Positions 1-6,858 are shown, counted from the stretch's first letter. The stretch is DNA of 7,155 nucleotides from Gammaproteobacteria bacterium (GCA_029859555.1 JAOUCV010000109.1:1-7155), one strand, 5' to 3'. Made by a program: numbers and translations. The notes: generated from the letters alone by a model not told the origin.

Positions 1-1
1 G

Positions 2-112
2 GACGGGCCCAAGCAGGTGATTCGTAATATTCTCGACACGATTGATCGCGATTCGATGCTGGCCGGGGCGCGCAAGGACATCCTCGCACGCATTCGCACG
101 ACACGCAGCTGA
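2..112 (+). CDS. 3' end of an unrecognised protein (partial)
   Basis: An open frame enters from the left edge and ends at TGA 110-112, giving the last 36 residues of a protein. Its third codon positions are mostly G or C, like the confirmed genes here, which supports real coding. The visible tail is charged and probably helical: it contains VIRNILDTIDRD, then ARKDILARIR, and ends in TTRS. I see no diagnostic motif and do not assign a family. The gene points toward the minus-strand phosphatase, so the two are convergent. A hairpin with a T-run at 180-219 could end its transcript. Confidence 0.6.
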   Translation, partial: DGPKQVIRNILDTIDRDSMLAGARKDILARIRTTRS

Positions 113-124
113 CAGCTATCGGAA

Positions 125-137
125 AAGTTAATAACTT
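125..137. repeat. Short perfect inverted repeat just downstream of the first gene
   Basis: AAGTTA (125-130) and TAACTT (132-137) form a perfect 6-bp dyad around a single central A, within an AT-rich stretch 12 bp after the first stop codon. It could be a protein-binding dyad, but there is no promoter beside it and no gene starting here. Chance is a fair explanation. Confidence 0.2.
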
Positions 138-179
138 CAATTATCGAACGCAGGCGCGAACATAATTAACATCGCAATC

Positions 180-219
180 GCGGACAGGGTCCGCTCCTGC
201 AATTTTTTAATTTATTTTT
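180..219 (+). terminator. Candidate terminator after the first gene
   Basis: GCGGAC (180-185) and GTCCGC (189-194) form a perfect 6-bp GC-rich stem with a 3-nt loop. T-runs follow at 203-208 and 215-219. The first T-run begins 8 nt after the stem, farther than in an ideal intrinsic terminator. An alternative pairing of CAGG (185-188) with CCTG (196-199) lies closer to it. The position, about 70 bp past the stop of the upstream plus-strand gene, fits a terminator for that gene. On the minus strand no T-run follows the stem, so it is not an obvious terminator for the phosphatase. Confidence 0.45.
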
Positions 220-247
220 CCGCGTTCATCCGTGGATTCCGTGGCCA
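219..247. repeat. Fragment resembling a dispersed intergenic repeat
   Basis: This stretch carries CGCGTTCATCCGTGG followed directly by ATTCCGTGGCC, so TCCGTGG occurs in near-tandem form. The string resembles an intergenic repeat family that I recall from many unrelated Gram-negative genomes, built on variants of 'gcgttcatccgtgg'. That resemblance is from memory and has not been searched. The block lies between two convergent genes, a typical place for such elements. Confidence 0.35.
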
Positions 248-284
248 GTTCCGGTTTTCTTTACGGCATAGCTTTAAGCAGGCG

Positions 285-1061
285 CTATTCGCACCGGCAT
301 AGAATAATGGAGGCGTTATCCTGGGCGCTGTTGCCGGCCGCCCCGATGCGGTCCATGATGTTATCGGCCAATTGCTGTGGCGTCTGCTCAGGGTATTTTT
401 CCAACACCGCAATCAGTTCATCTTCAGCCAGCGTTTCAACCCCGTCACTGGCCAGCAGGACAATATCATCCGCCTGCAATCGACGAGGTTCGGCGCACAG
501 ATCGACCAGCTCCAGTACTTTTCCCGCCACTGCAGAGCGCAACATGTGCCTGCGCATATCTTTTTTCGCCGCTGCACTGCTGAGCTCGCCGTTCCTGACC
601 ATTTCATCCAGCAGCGGCAGCATGGAGTGATCAGCATTGAGACGTTGCAAACAGCCGTCACGAAACAGCCACAGGGGTGAATCGCCGATACTGATCCAGT
701 AGAGATCATTTCCCTGAATGACACAGCCAACCAGTGTCGTCCCCATACCCTTCAGCCCGGGCGTCTCCGCCACCGCCTCTGCGAGCTGCTCATTGGCGCT
801 ATTCAGGCTGCTGCGCAAGGCCCCGACAACACTGGCCTCAGTGTTTGTATAGTCCTGGCAGAACTGCTCCACCACCAGGCGACTGGCTATTTGACCGCCG
901 ACATGACCACCCATCCCGTCTGCCAGTACCAGCAACAGTTCACCGGCACGCTTTGCCGCAGCGCCTGCAAGCACGTGTACCGCCACACTGTCTTCCTGGT
1001 AGTCGCGCGTACCAGCGATCTGCGCCGTTGCAACAACGCATCTCCCGTGCTGTTTTGTCAT
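285..1061 (-). CDS. PP2C-family Ser/Thr protein phosphatase
   Basis: A 258-residue cytoplasmic metal-dependent phosphatase expected to remove phosphate from Ser or Thr; the divergent kinase and its targets are plausible substrates. It is a bare PP2C catalytic domain with no membrane segment. Visible motifs are RDYQEDS with metal ligand D24, LADGMGGHVGG with D48-G49, GMGTTLVG at 105-112, SIGDSPLWLF at 124-133, LNADHS at 141-146, LLASDGV with D206, and QDNASIIL with D248-N249. All core metal-binding aspartates are present. The usual GDSR is GDSP here, so the arginine that often helps bind phosphate at that point is absent. I chose the ATG at 1061 because AAGGT lies 6 nt upstream. The longer frame from 1136 adds 25 residues, has no Shine-Dalgarno sequence, and begins well before the PP2C fold. 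The simplest relatives are Stp/PppA-type phosphatases. Confidence 0.93.
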   Translation of the reverse strand: MTKQHGRCVVATAQIAGTRDYQEDSVAVHVLAGAAAKRAGELLLVLADGMGGHVGGQIASRLVVEQFCQDYTNTEASVVGALRSSLNSANEQLAEAVAETPGLKGMGTTLVGCVIQGNDLYWISIGDSPLWLFRDGCLQRLNADHSMLPLLDEMVRNGELSSAAAKKDMRRHMLRSAVAGKVLELVDLCAEPRRLQADDIVLLASDGVETLAEDELIAVLEKYPEQTPQQLADNIMDRIGAAGNSAQDNASIILCRCE

Positions 1062-1255
1062 TGCTGTACCTTGTTCATGGTAAACAGGGTAAAAGAGCCT
1101 GGCTGCCACGGCAAGGCCAAAAACAACGGGCATCATCGCGCTGACACAGGTGTATCGAGGTCATTTTATTTTTCAGGCCCCGACCGTTACTATAGATTGC
1201 GATCGCCAGCCGAATTGCCATTTTTTTCATTTAATAACGGGTAAATGACATCCAC
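1062..1255. promoter_or_regulatory. Divergent control region between phosphatase and kinase
   Basis: This 194-bp gap separates the two divergent starts and must hold their promoters. The most promoter-like spot is the CTATAG palindrome at 1190-1195. It gives TATAGA on the plus strand (1191-1196) and TATAGT on the minus strand (1194-1189), so the two -10 elements would overlap. I find no convincing -35 hexamer at the right distance on either strand, so an activator or an alternative sigma factor is possible. The phosphatase ribosome-binding site (AAGGT, 1072-1068) lies at the left end. A small bulged hairpin (GCCT 1097-1100 and TGCC 1104-1107 pairing with GGCA 1110-1113 and AGGC 1114-1117) would fall in the phosphatase leader. 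The part next to the kinase is AT-rich, with a T-run at 1221-1227. Confidence 0.35.
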
Positions 1256-3364
1256 ATGAGCAGCCAGCATAGCGGCAACATCAGCAAACTGCGCTGGCAA
1301 ACCGGCACCGCGACTTCTGCGGCGCCCGGCCGCCGCAAACACGGCTGGAAACTGCTGCTGCTACTCGCGATAACAGCCTTTGTACTCACCGGCATCTGGA
1401 TCCATAACCGGGTCGAGGACGCCTTGCACCAGATAATTTCTGAAAACCTGCAAACCATTCTGGCAGCAGACATTGCAGCACTTGAATTCTGGATGGCCCA
1501 GGAACGCGCCACCGTCGACTCGTGGGCCGAAGATGCAAAGCTGAGCAAACTGACACAGGCCTTGCAGCAACTGGCAGCGACAACACCTGACCCGATTCGA
1601 GACTTGCAGTCCGCACCGCAACAGGCACGACTGCACGAACTGCTCGACCCCCTGCTCGATCCCGACAGTTACCTCGGCTTCGCCATCGTCAATTCTGCCG
1701 GCCTGATTCTTGCCACAACCGCAGCAGACGAGCACATTATCGGTCATCAGATGAGCCCCCAGGGACTGGCCGACCTCGCCAGCATCTTTAACGAACAGGG
1801 CGGCTGGATTCAGCCTTTCTGGCGGGGCCAGTACCTGAATCACAAATCGCTGCAGGAGGACACCACAATCATGGGTGTCTCTGCCATCATTACCGGCGAA
1901 GCCAGTCGATCCCAGGCAGCATTGCTGTTGTTCGTACAGCCGGAAAAGGACTTTACCCGCATCCTCTCTATCGCCCGTATGGGTGAAAGCGGCGACACCT
2001 ATGCCTTCGCTGCCGACGGCAAGATGCTGTCCGACACACGACACCTTGAGTCGCTGAAGGAAAACGGTATCCTGCCGAATGCAGCAAGCGTGAGAGCCGT
2101 GCTGCGCATCGAGCTGCGTGACCCGGGCGGCAACCTGCTCAGGGGATACCACACTGATACGCCGATGGCTGCCCGTCCCCTGACACGGTTGATTGCCACG
2201 GCCCTTGCCGATCACTCACGCCAGCATGTAGTACTGGAACGCTATCGTGATTACCGCGGTGTTCCGGTGGTGGGCGCAGCGCGCTGGATACCAGGACTCG
2301 GTTTTGGTGTCGCCACCGAGGTAAATGCGGCCGAGGCATTTGGCGCCCTGCGGCCGATAGAAATCGCCTACTGGGTGTTTGCCATACTATTGCTTGTAGC
2401 ACTGGCCGGCCTGGTCATTTTCAGCATAATCGTCAGCCGTCTCGGGAACCGCATTGAAGAGTTCAAGCAGCTGGGGCAGTACACACTGGAGAAAAAGATC
2501 GGCGAAGGCGGCATGGGCAAGGTCTATATTGCACGTCATGCCTTGCTGCGACGCCCTACCGCGATAAAATTAATCAGCGCTGCAAAGGTGGATGCCGGGA
2601 ACCTGAGCCGCTTCGAACACGAGGTACAGCTGACCAGCCAGCTAACCCATCCCAACACTATCGAGATCTATGATTACGGTCACACCCGTGACGGCGTGTT
2701 CTACTATGTGATGGAGTATCTGCCAGGCATCGATCTCGCCCGCCTGATCGAGGAAGATGGCGCCATCCCTGCCAACCGGGCCATCCATATACTGTGCCAG
2801 ATGTGCGGTTCCCTGAGCGAGGCACATGCGCGTGGCTTTATACACCGCGATATCAAGCCCATGAACATTATCCTAACCGACCGGGGCGGGCAGCTGGATT
2901 TTGTCAAGGTACTGGACTTCGGCCTGGTAAAAGACATGAACACAACCATTGAGCATACCGTTGCCGACGCGATTCCCGGCACCCCGCCCTACATTGCGCC
3001 TGAGCGTCTCAGCAATCCGCAAAATATTGACTGCCGCTCGGACCTGTATTCCGTCGGCGCCGTCGCTTTCAACCTGCTGACCGGCAAGCAGGTGTATGAA
3101 GGCACAAGTTCCATGGACATTGCCTACCAGGTGGTTGCCAACCCGGCACCGAGGGTAAGCGAATTCGTAAGTGTCGACGCAGCACTGGACCAACTGGTCA
3201 GTGATTGCCTGGAACGCGATCCTGATGCGCGTCCGCAAACCGCGCAGATCCTCATTGAGCAACTGCAGGCAATCATGGGTGCTGACAGCTGGACACAGAC
3301 AGATGCGCACCGCTACTGGGACCAGCATCCGGAGTGGCTGGGACAGAATGCCGGGACGGAATAA
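1256..3364 (+). CDS. Transmembrane Ser/Thr protein kinase with N-terminal Cache-type sensor
   Basis: A 702-residue inner-membrane receptor kinase. A basic N-terminus (RRKHGWK, 26-32) precedes TM1 at about 31-49. Residues 50-371 form an extracytoplasmic region. Its features fit a double Cache (dCache) fold: a long first helix, GFAIVNSAGLILATT in the distal module, SGDTYAFAADGKMLS in the proximal module, and GVPVVGAARWIPGLGFGVAT near the end. TM2 is at about 372-394. The cytoplasmic Hanks-type kinase domain runs from about 409 to 675 and has GEGGMGKV (416-423), Lys438 in AIK, Glu456, HRDIKPMN (530-537), DFG (554-556) and APE (581-583), so it should be active. It is an RD kinase, and T563, T564, T568 and T576 in the activation segment are candidate autophosphorylation sites. 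The sensor-first order is the reverse of PknB/PrkC kinases. I see no RxWY amino-acid-binding motif in the sensor. The start is fixed by an in-frame TAA at 1235 and by TM1. There is no strong Shine-Dalgarno sequence. The ligand is unknown. Confidence 0.93.
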   Translation: MSSQHSGNISKLRWQTGTATSAAPGRRKHGWKLLLLLAITAFVLTGIWIHNRVEDALHQIISENLQTILAADIAALEFWMAQERATVDSWAEDAKLSKLTQALQQLAATTPDPIRDLQSAPQQARLHELLDPLLDPDSYLGFAIVNSAGLILATTAADEHIIGHQMSPQGLADLASIFNEQGGWIQPFWRGQYLNHKSLQEDTTIMGVSAIITGEASRSQAALLLFVQPEKDFTRILSIARMGESGDTYAFAADGKMLSDTRHLESLKENGILPNAASVRAVLRIELRDPGGNLLRGYHTDTPMAARPLTRLIATALADHSRQHVVLERYRDYRGVPVVGAARWIPGLGFGVATEVNAAEAFGALRPIEIAYWVFAILLLVALAGLVIFSIIVSRLGNRIEEFKQLGQYTLEKKIGEGGMGKVYIARHALLRRPTAIKLISAAKVDAGNLSRFEHEVQLTSQLTHPNTIEIYDYGHTRDGVFYYVMEYLPGIDLARLIEEDGAIPANRAIHILCQMCGSLSEAHARGFIHRDIKPMNIILTDRGGQLDFVKVLDFGLVKDMNTTIEHTVADAIPGTPPYIAPERLSNPQNIDCRSDLYSVGAVAFNLLTGKQVYEGTSSMDIAYQVVANPAPRVSEFVSVDAALDQLVSDCLERDPDARPQTAQILIEQLQAIMGADSWTQTDAHRYWDQHPEWLGQNAGTE

Positions 3365-3365
3365 C

Positions 3366-4733
3366 ATGCATCATTACCTTCTCACCTTGCTGGCCTGCGC
3401 CTGCCTGTTGCCGCTACCGCTGATTGCGCAAGATGGCTCCGGGTCCACGCTTCCCCGCATCATGCGCTATGTCTCCCATGTCGAACAATACCAGGGGCTG
3501 AGTTGCTATGGACTCGTGCTCACCGCGCCTGACGGTATTCCTGCTACGGTCTACAACCTTGGTGGTGTCAACAAGGACTTGTGTAGCCCGGCAACTGTAG
3601 CAGCCTCTCCGGCACAACTTAAACAGGCATTCAGCAGCGCAGATACTGTTGCAAAACAGGACCAGTTCGCCGGAAAACTCATCGAAACACTCTCGCAGCA
3701 GCGACTCGCAACCGACATCAGGCCACCGGTTGAAATCACGCTCAGGCAACTGGATAACGAGCAACGGTTTATTGTCGGTATCGGCCTGAACTACCGCGAA
3801 CATCGCGAGGAAACCAGTGGCGCATCCCATGCCGACCTGTCAACTGATGATGTACTGGTGTTTCCGAAAGCCCTCGCGCCTGGCGGAGCCTATAGCCCGA
3901 TACGGGCGGGTGCCAAGGCCGGCAGTTACCCGCCCCGCCCGGTGTTATTACTGGACTATGAAATCGAACTCGCCATGGTGTTGCTGGAAGACCTGGATCT
4001 GAACGCAGCCCCGCCGGGCTATCAGGACTTTATCAACAGCGTTGCCTTCCTTGCAGCGAACGATGTCTCCGACCGGGAACCGATCATTCTTGACAGTGTG
4101 CATGGCTACACCCGCGGCAAGTCGCACCCCGGTTATTTGCCCACAGGGCCCTGGATGATCCATGGGCGACACCTGCAACCGCGCGCAGCTGCCGAGGGCA
4201 ATGACAGACTCGAACTCACTTTGACTGTCGAAGAAGCGGCACAAGGCAGGCACCCGGCACGCACACGCCGCTTACAGTCCTCCGATACTGGCCGCATGAT
4301 CCTCGGTCCATGGCAAATTATCCGCCTGCTGGTGTCACGCCACCAGCAGGGACTGCGCACCTGCATGCGTGATGCTGACGGTAAACCCCGGTATACACAG
4401 ACAGCGGCAGGCATCATTCCTGCCGGCAGCCTTGTTCTTACCGGCACACCCGGCGGTACCGCAATCCAGGCACCCGGACTGCTGGGCAAGCTGGACCTGT
4501 TTGTACGTGGCGGGTTCAGCCCGGGTGGTGCACGCCGGCAGATGATCGAGGACTCTGAAGAACAGCTCCAGGAGAGCCGCTACCTGGAGCCGGGCGATCA
4601 GGTCGAAACGGCCATCACATCACTCGGAAAACAGCAGTGGCGCATCAGCAGAGAGACCACCCTGGTTCCCTACGGCATTGATGCGCCCGGCGACTGCAAT
4701 TTACCCCTGCAAACTACCGGGCACAGCGAGTAA
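3366..4733 (+). CDS. FAH-family (fumarylacetoacetate hydrolase-like) protein with signal peptide
   Basis: A 455-residue enzyme of the fumarylacetoacetate hydrolase superfamily, whose members hydrolyse or decarboxylate C-C bonds in beta-keto acids using Mg2+ or Mn2+. The fold's key residues are present: NYREHREE with the His146/Glu149 dyad, metal ligands Glu199 and Glu201 (DYEIELAMVL) and Asp233 (AANDVSDRE), Lys252 in GKSHPGYLPTGPW, and GTPGG from 360. The catalytic part spans about 135-445. An extra N-terminal domain (about 25-130) carries two cysteines, in LSCYG and KDLC. The N-terminus is hydrophobic (LLTLLACACLLPLPLIAQ) and looks like a Sec signal peptide cut after LIA, which would place the enzyme in the periplasm; most characterised relatives are cytoplasmic. 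The n-region has only histidines. A start at ATG 3348 adds MPGRNN with an arginine and overlaps the kinase by 17 bp, so it is a real alternative. The gene begins 1 bp after the kinase stop. The substrate is unknown. Confidence 0.88.
   Translation: MHHYLLTLLACACLLPLPLIAQDGSGSTLPRIMRYVSHVEQYQGLSCYGLVLTAPDGIPATVYNLGGVNKDLCSPATVAASPAQLKQAFSSADTVAKQDQFAGKLIETLSQQRLATDIRPPVEITLRQLDNEQRFIVGIGLNYREHREETSGASHADLSTDDVLVFPKALAPGGAYSPIRAGAKAGSYPPRPVLLLDYEIELAMVLLEDLDLNAAPPGYQDFINSVAFLAANDVSDREPIILDSVHGYTRGKSHPGYLPTGPWMIHGRHLQPRAAAEGNDRLELTLTVEEAAQGRHPARTRRLQSSDTGRMILGPWQIIRLLVSRHQQGLRTCMRDADGKPRYTQTAAGIIPAGSLVLTGTPGGTAIQAPGLLGKLDLFVRGGFSPGGARRQMIEDSEEQLQESRYLEPGDQVETAITSLGKQQWRISRETTLVPYGIDAPGDCNLPLQTTGHSE
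4325..4350 (+). repeat. Perfect 10-bp inverted repeat inside the FAH-family gene
   Basis: CCTGCTGGTG (4325-4334) and CACCAGCAGG (4341-4350) are perfect reverse complements around a 6-nt loop, TCACGC, and could form a stable RNA hairpin within the coding region. No T-run follows, so it is not an intrinsic terminator. It encodes the ordinary-looking stretch LLVSRHQQG. A weaker 8-bp repeat lies at 4565-4590 in the same gene. Confidence 0.5.
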
Positions 4734-4744
4734 CATTGGCAACG

Positions 4745-5725
4745 ATGTTTTTCCGTTACCTTCATCCACTGTTTTTGACAGGATTCCTGCTGTTATTTTC
4801 GGGCCTTGCCCTCGCGACAGGTACTCATGTTGGTAACCAGTATGTCCTCGAGGCAGCCCTTGCCGGCAATGAACTGGAATACCGGACCCGTGACGGCGAT
4901 ACCCTCGGCTACATTGCCTACACCCGGGCAGAGGCAAAAACTGCGCTGGTTTACCTGCATGGCATTGAAAGCCATGCCGGCTGGTTTGCCCAGGCCGCCA
5001 CGCGGCTTGCCGGGCATGGCTATGATGTTTTCAGTCTTGACCGCCGTGGCAGCGGCATTAACCGCGAAAACCGTGGTTATGTATCGGGGCACATCAATCA
5101 CTACCGGATCCTGCTGGATGATATACACGATTTTATTGCCCCGCTGCGCTCCCGTTACCGGCATGTGTTCCTGGCAGGACTGTCCTGGGGTGGAAAACTG
5201 GCAACCGCCTATGAACTTGAATATCCTCAGGATGTGGACGGGCTGCTATTGATCACACCCGGCATAAAGGCGCTGGTGGATGTCAGCCTGCCCGTGAAAC
5301 TGAAAATTCTGCTGTATGCACAAATCTCCCCGGAAAGTCCCATTGCCAGCCCGATCGAGCCGGAAATGTTCACTACCACGCCCCGCTATCTCGACTATAT
5401 TAAAGATGACCCGTCGAGGCTGACACATGCGACGGCACGCTTTTACTGGCAGAGCAGCCGGCTGGACAGCTACCTCGACAGCAACATCACGGCACTCGAC
5501 ACAGCGACACTGCTGTTTCTCGCCGGTCAGGACCGCATCATCAACAATGCCGGTGTTATCGAGACGCTAAAACGGGGTAACAGCAACAAACTGACTATCA
5601 TCGACTACCCGGAACAGACACATTCGGTACAGTTTGACGATCCCGACAGGCTTGTGCAGGATATGGATCACTGGTTACAGCAGCAACTGTCTGTCACAGC
5701 AGGAGAAACAGGCCCGAACCCATGA
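4745..5725 (+). CDS. Exported alpha/beta hydrolase (monoacylglycerol lipase/S33-like)
   Basis: A 326-residue serine hydrolase of the alpha/beta fold, expected to cleave an ester or amide bond outside the cytoplasm. The signal peptide has Arg4, a hydrophobic core (LFLTGFLLLFSGLALA) and an A-L-A cleavage site before Thr25. The catalytic features run in family order: oxyanion-hole HG at 72-73 (YLHGIESH), DRRGSG from Asp99, nucleophile elbow GLSWGG with Ser147, acid Asp263 in AGQDRIIN, and His293 in QTHSVQF. The cap region between the nucleophile and the acid is short and typical of the Hydrolase_4 group, which includes monoacylglycerol lipases. The start is uncertain: TTG 4736 is 2 bp after the previous stop, has GAG 5 nt upstream and adds three residues, while ATG 4745 has a better start codon but no clear Shine-Dalgarno. 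The gene overlaps the next by 4 bp. Fatty-acyl, amide or peptide substrates are all possible. Confidence 0.9.
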   Translation: MFFRYLHPLFLTGFLLLFSGLALATGTHVGNQYVLEAALAGNELEYRTRDGDTLGYIAYTRAEAKTALVYLHGIESHAGWFAQAATRLAGHGYDVFSLDRRGSGINRENRGYVSGHINHYRILLDDIHDFIAPLRSRYRHVFLAGLSWGGKLATAYELEYPQDVDGLLLITPGIKALVDVSLPVKLKILLYAQISPESPIASPIEPEMFTTTPRYLDYIKDDPSRLTHATARFYWQSSRLDSYLDSNITALDTATLLFLAGQDRIINNAGVIETLKRGNSNKLTIIDYPEQTHSVQFDDPDRLVQDMDHWLQQQLSVTAGETGPNP

Positions 5726-6858
5726 AGCTGATTCAGTTTGACATCATCACCGTGGATATACCGATGCGCCACTCGGTGCGTCACGCACTTGCCGAACGCA
5801 ATGTCGCGCGCAATATCCTGGTGGCCGCACACAGTGATTCAGGTGACATCGGCTGGGGTGAATGCTGCCCGCGCCCCTATGTCACCGGAGAGACCATCGA
5901 AACTGTCCAGCAGGACCTGACAAACAGCATCCTGCCACAGTTGCTGGGGTGCGAACTGGACAGCTTCGAACAATGCAGCACGCTGCTGGTACCGCTACTC
6001 GACAGCATGGCCCGCAACCAGCAGGCCGCTTTTTGTGCTGCAGAACTCGCCGTTCTTGATCTCGCGGGTCGCCACTTCGGTACCAGTGCCGGCATGGTGC
6101 TGGGGCCCGTACAGACGCCGCAGGTACGCTACAGTGGCGTGATTGCCACCGATGACATTGAGTCTGTGAAACAAAACGCAGGCTTCATGGCAAAATTCGG
6201 CGTCGGTGACGTCAAGATCAAGGTGGGTGCGTCACTGGAGGCCAATCTCGAGATCCTGACAATCGCACGCGCCATCCTCGGCGACCAGGTAACACTGCGT
6301 ATCGATGCCAATTGTGCCTGGACCGCCGGGGAAACCCTGCGACAGCTGGGCGCCATGAAGGCATTCTCGCTCACCGGTGTCGAACAGCCGGTTCCCGGCG
6401 ATGACCTTGAAGGGATGCGCACCGTGACGGCGGCCAAACTGATACCCGTGGTCGCAGACGAATCGCTGTGTTCACTGGATGATGCACACCGGCTGATCCG
6501 CGAACAGGCCTGCGACATCTTCAACGTGCGCATTTCCAAGTGTGGCGGCCTGATTAATGCCGCTCGCATCGACCAACTGGCACGCACTGCCGGACTCAAA
6601 TGCCAGCTCGGTGCCCAGGTGGGTGAAGCCGGCATTCTGTCGGCAGCAGGCAGGCACTACGCCACGCGCAGCGCAGGAACACGCTGGTGTGAAGGTTCCT
6701 ATGGCCAACTGTTACTGGAAGAAGACATCACCGAACCGGATGTCACCGTGGGTCCCGGCGGCATGGCACCGGCACTTGAGGCGGATGGCATGGGCGTCAC
6801 CCCTGCAGCGGAAAAACTGCAGCGCTATGAACAATCACGCACAAGCATTTCCGCATAA
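5722..6858 (+). CDS. Enolase-superfamily enzyme, muconate-lactonizing (MLE) subgroup
   Basis: A 378-residue cytoplasmic enzyme that abstracts the proton next to a carboxylate in a Mg2+ site. The N-terminal capping domain (about 1-125) includes GWGECCPRPYVTGET. The barrel then shows the complete MLE-subgroup set: VKIKVG with Lys165 and Lys167, RIDAN with Asp195, VEQPVPGD with Glu221, VADESL with Asp246, and ISKCGG with Lys273. Two lysines on opposite faces allow racemisation, epimerisation, cycloisomerisation or dehydration. The end of the barrel has QVGEAG (Glu302) and WCEGSYG (322-328). I do not see the DxD motif that marks Ala-Glu-type dipeptide epimerases, so that activity is not assigned. 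Candidates include N-acylamino-acid racemase, muconate cycloisomerase-like or o-succinylbenzoate synthase-like activity; no menaquinone gene is nearby, which argues against the last. The start overlaps the hydrolase stop as ATGA, suggesting translational coupling. AGGAG at 5701-5705 is rather far from the ATG. Confidence 0.92.
   Translation: MKLIQFDIITVDIPMRHSVRHALAERNVARNILVAAHSDSGDIGWGECCPRPYVTGETIETVQQDLTNSILPQLLGCELDSFEQCSTLLVPLLDSMARNQQAAFCAAELAVLDLAGRHFGTSAGMVLGPVQTPQVRYSGVIATDDIESVKQNAGFMAKFGVGDVKIKVGASLEANLEILTIARAILGDQVTLRIDANCAWTAGETLRQLGAMKAFSLTGVEQPVPGDDLEGMRTVTAAKLIPVVADESLCSLDDAHRLIREQACDIFNVRISKCGGLINAARIDQLARTAGLKCQLGAQVGEAGILSAAGRHYATRSAGTRWCEGSYGQLLLEEDITEPDVTVGPGGMAPALEADGMGVTPAAEKLQRYEQSRTSISA

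Noticed and set aside
1062..1136. N-terminal extension of the phosphatase from ATG 1136
   Set aside because: It has no Shine-Dalgarno and adds 25 residues outside the PP2C fold, whereas ATG 1061 has AAGGT at good spacing.
232..1144. Several plus-strand frames (such as 232-630, 372-680 and 734-1144) opposite the phosphatase
   Set aside because: The minus-strand PP2C motifs cover the whole interval. The plus-strand frames are low-complexity, overlap each other and have no convincing start sites.
1361..2215. 284-codon open frame on the minus strand inside the kinase gene
   Set aside because: It lies antisense to the sensor half of the kinase, whose plus-strand frame has clear membrane segments, Cache-like motifs and a kinase domain. 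The antisense translation shows no recognisable domain.
285..3364. Type VI secretion PpkA/PppA regulatory pair
   Set aside because: The kinase-phosphatase pairing suggests it, but no type VI secretion component is visible in the window and the kinase's Cache-type sensor and neighbours point to another role.
3171..3365. Upstream extension of the FAH-family frame into the kinase gene
   Set aside because: This part overlaps the kinase C-terminal lobe in another frame, and the signal-peptide-like N-terminus begins at 3366 (or at most 3348).
2873..3367. 164-codon minus-strand frame antisense to the kinase C-terminus
   Set aside because: It mirrors the DFG-to-APE region and the rest of the kinase domain, which is clearly coding on the plus strand. 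No family features are seen in the antisense product.
4957..4977. 7-bp inverted repeat (GCATGGC and GCCATGC) in the alpha/beta hydrolase gene
   Set aside because: Repeats of this length with short loops are expected several times by chance in 7 kb, and this one overlaps the conserved HG oxyanion-hole codons.
6129..6635. 168-codon minus-strand frame opposite the enolase-type gene
   Set aside because: It is antisense to the barrel, which carries all catalytic motifs on the plus strand; the product is serine/proline/alanine-rich with no domain.
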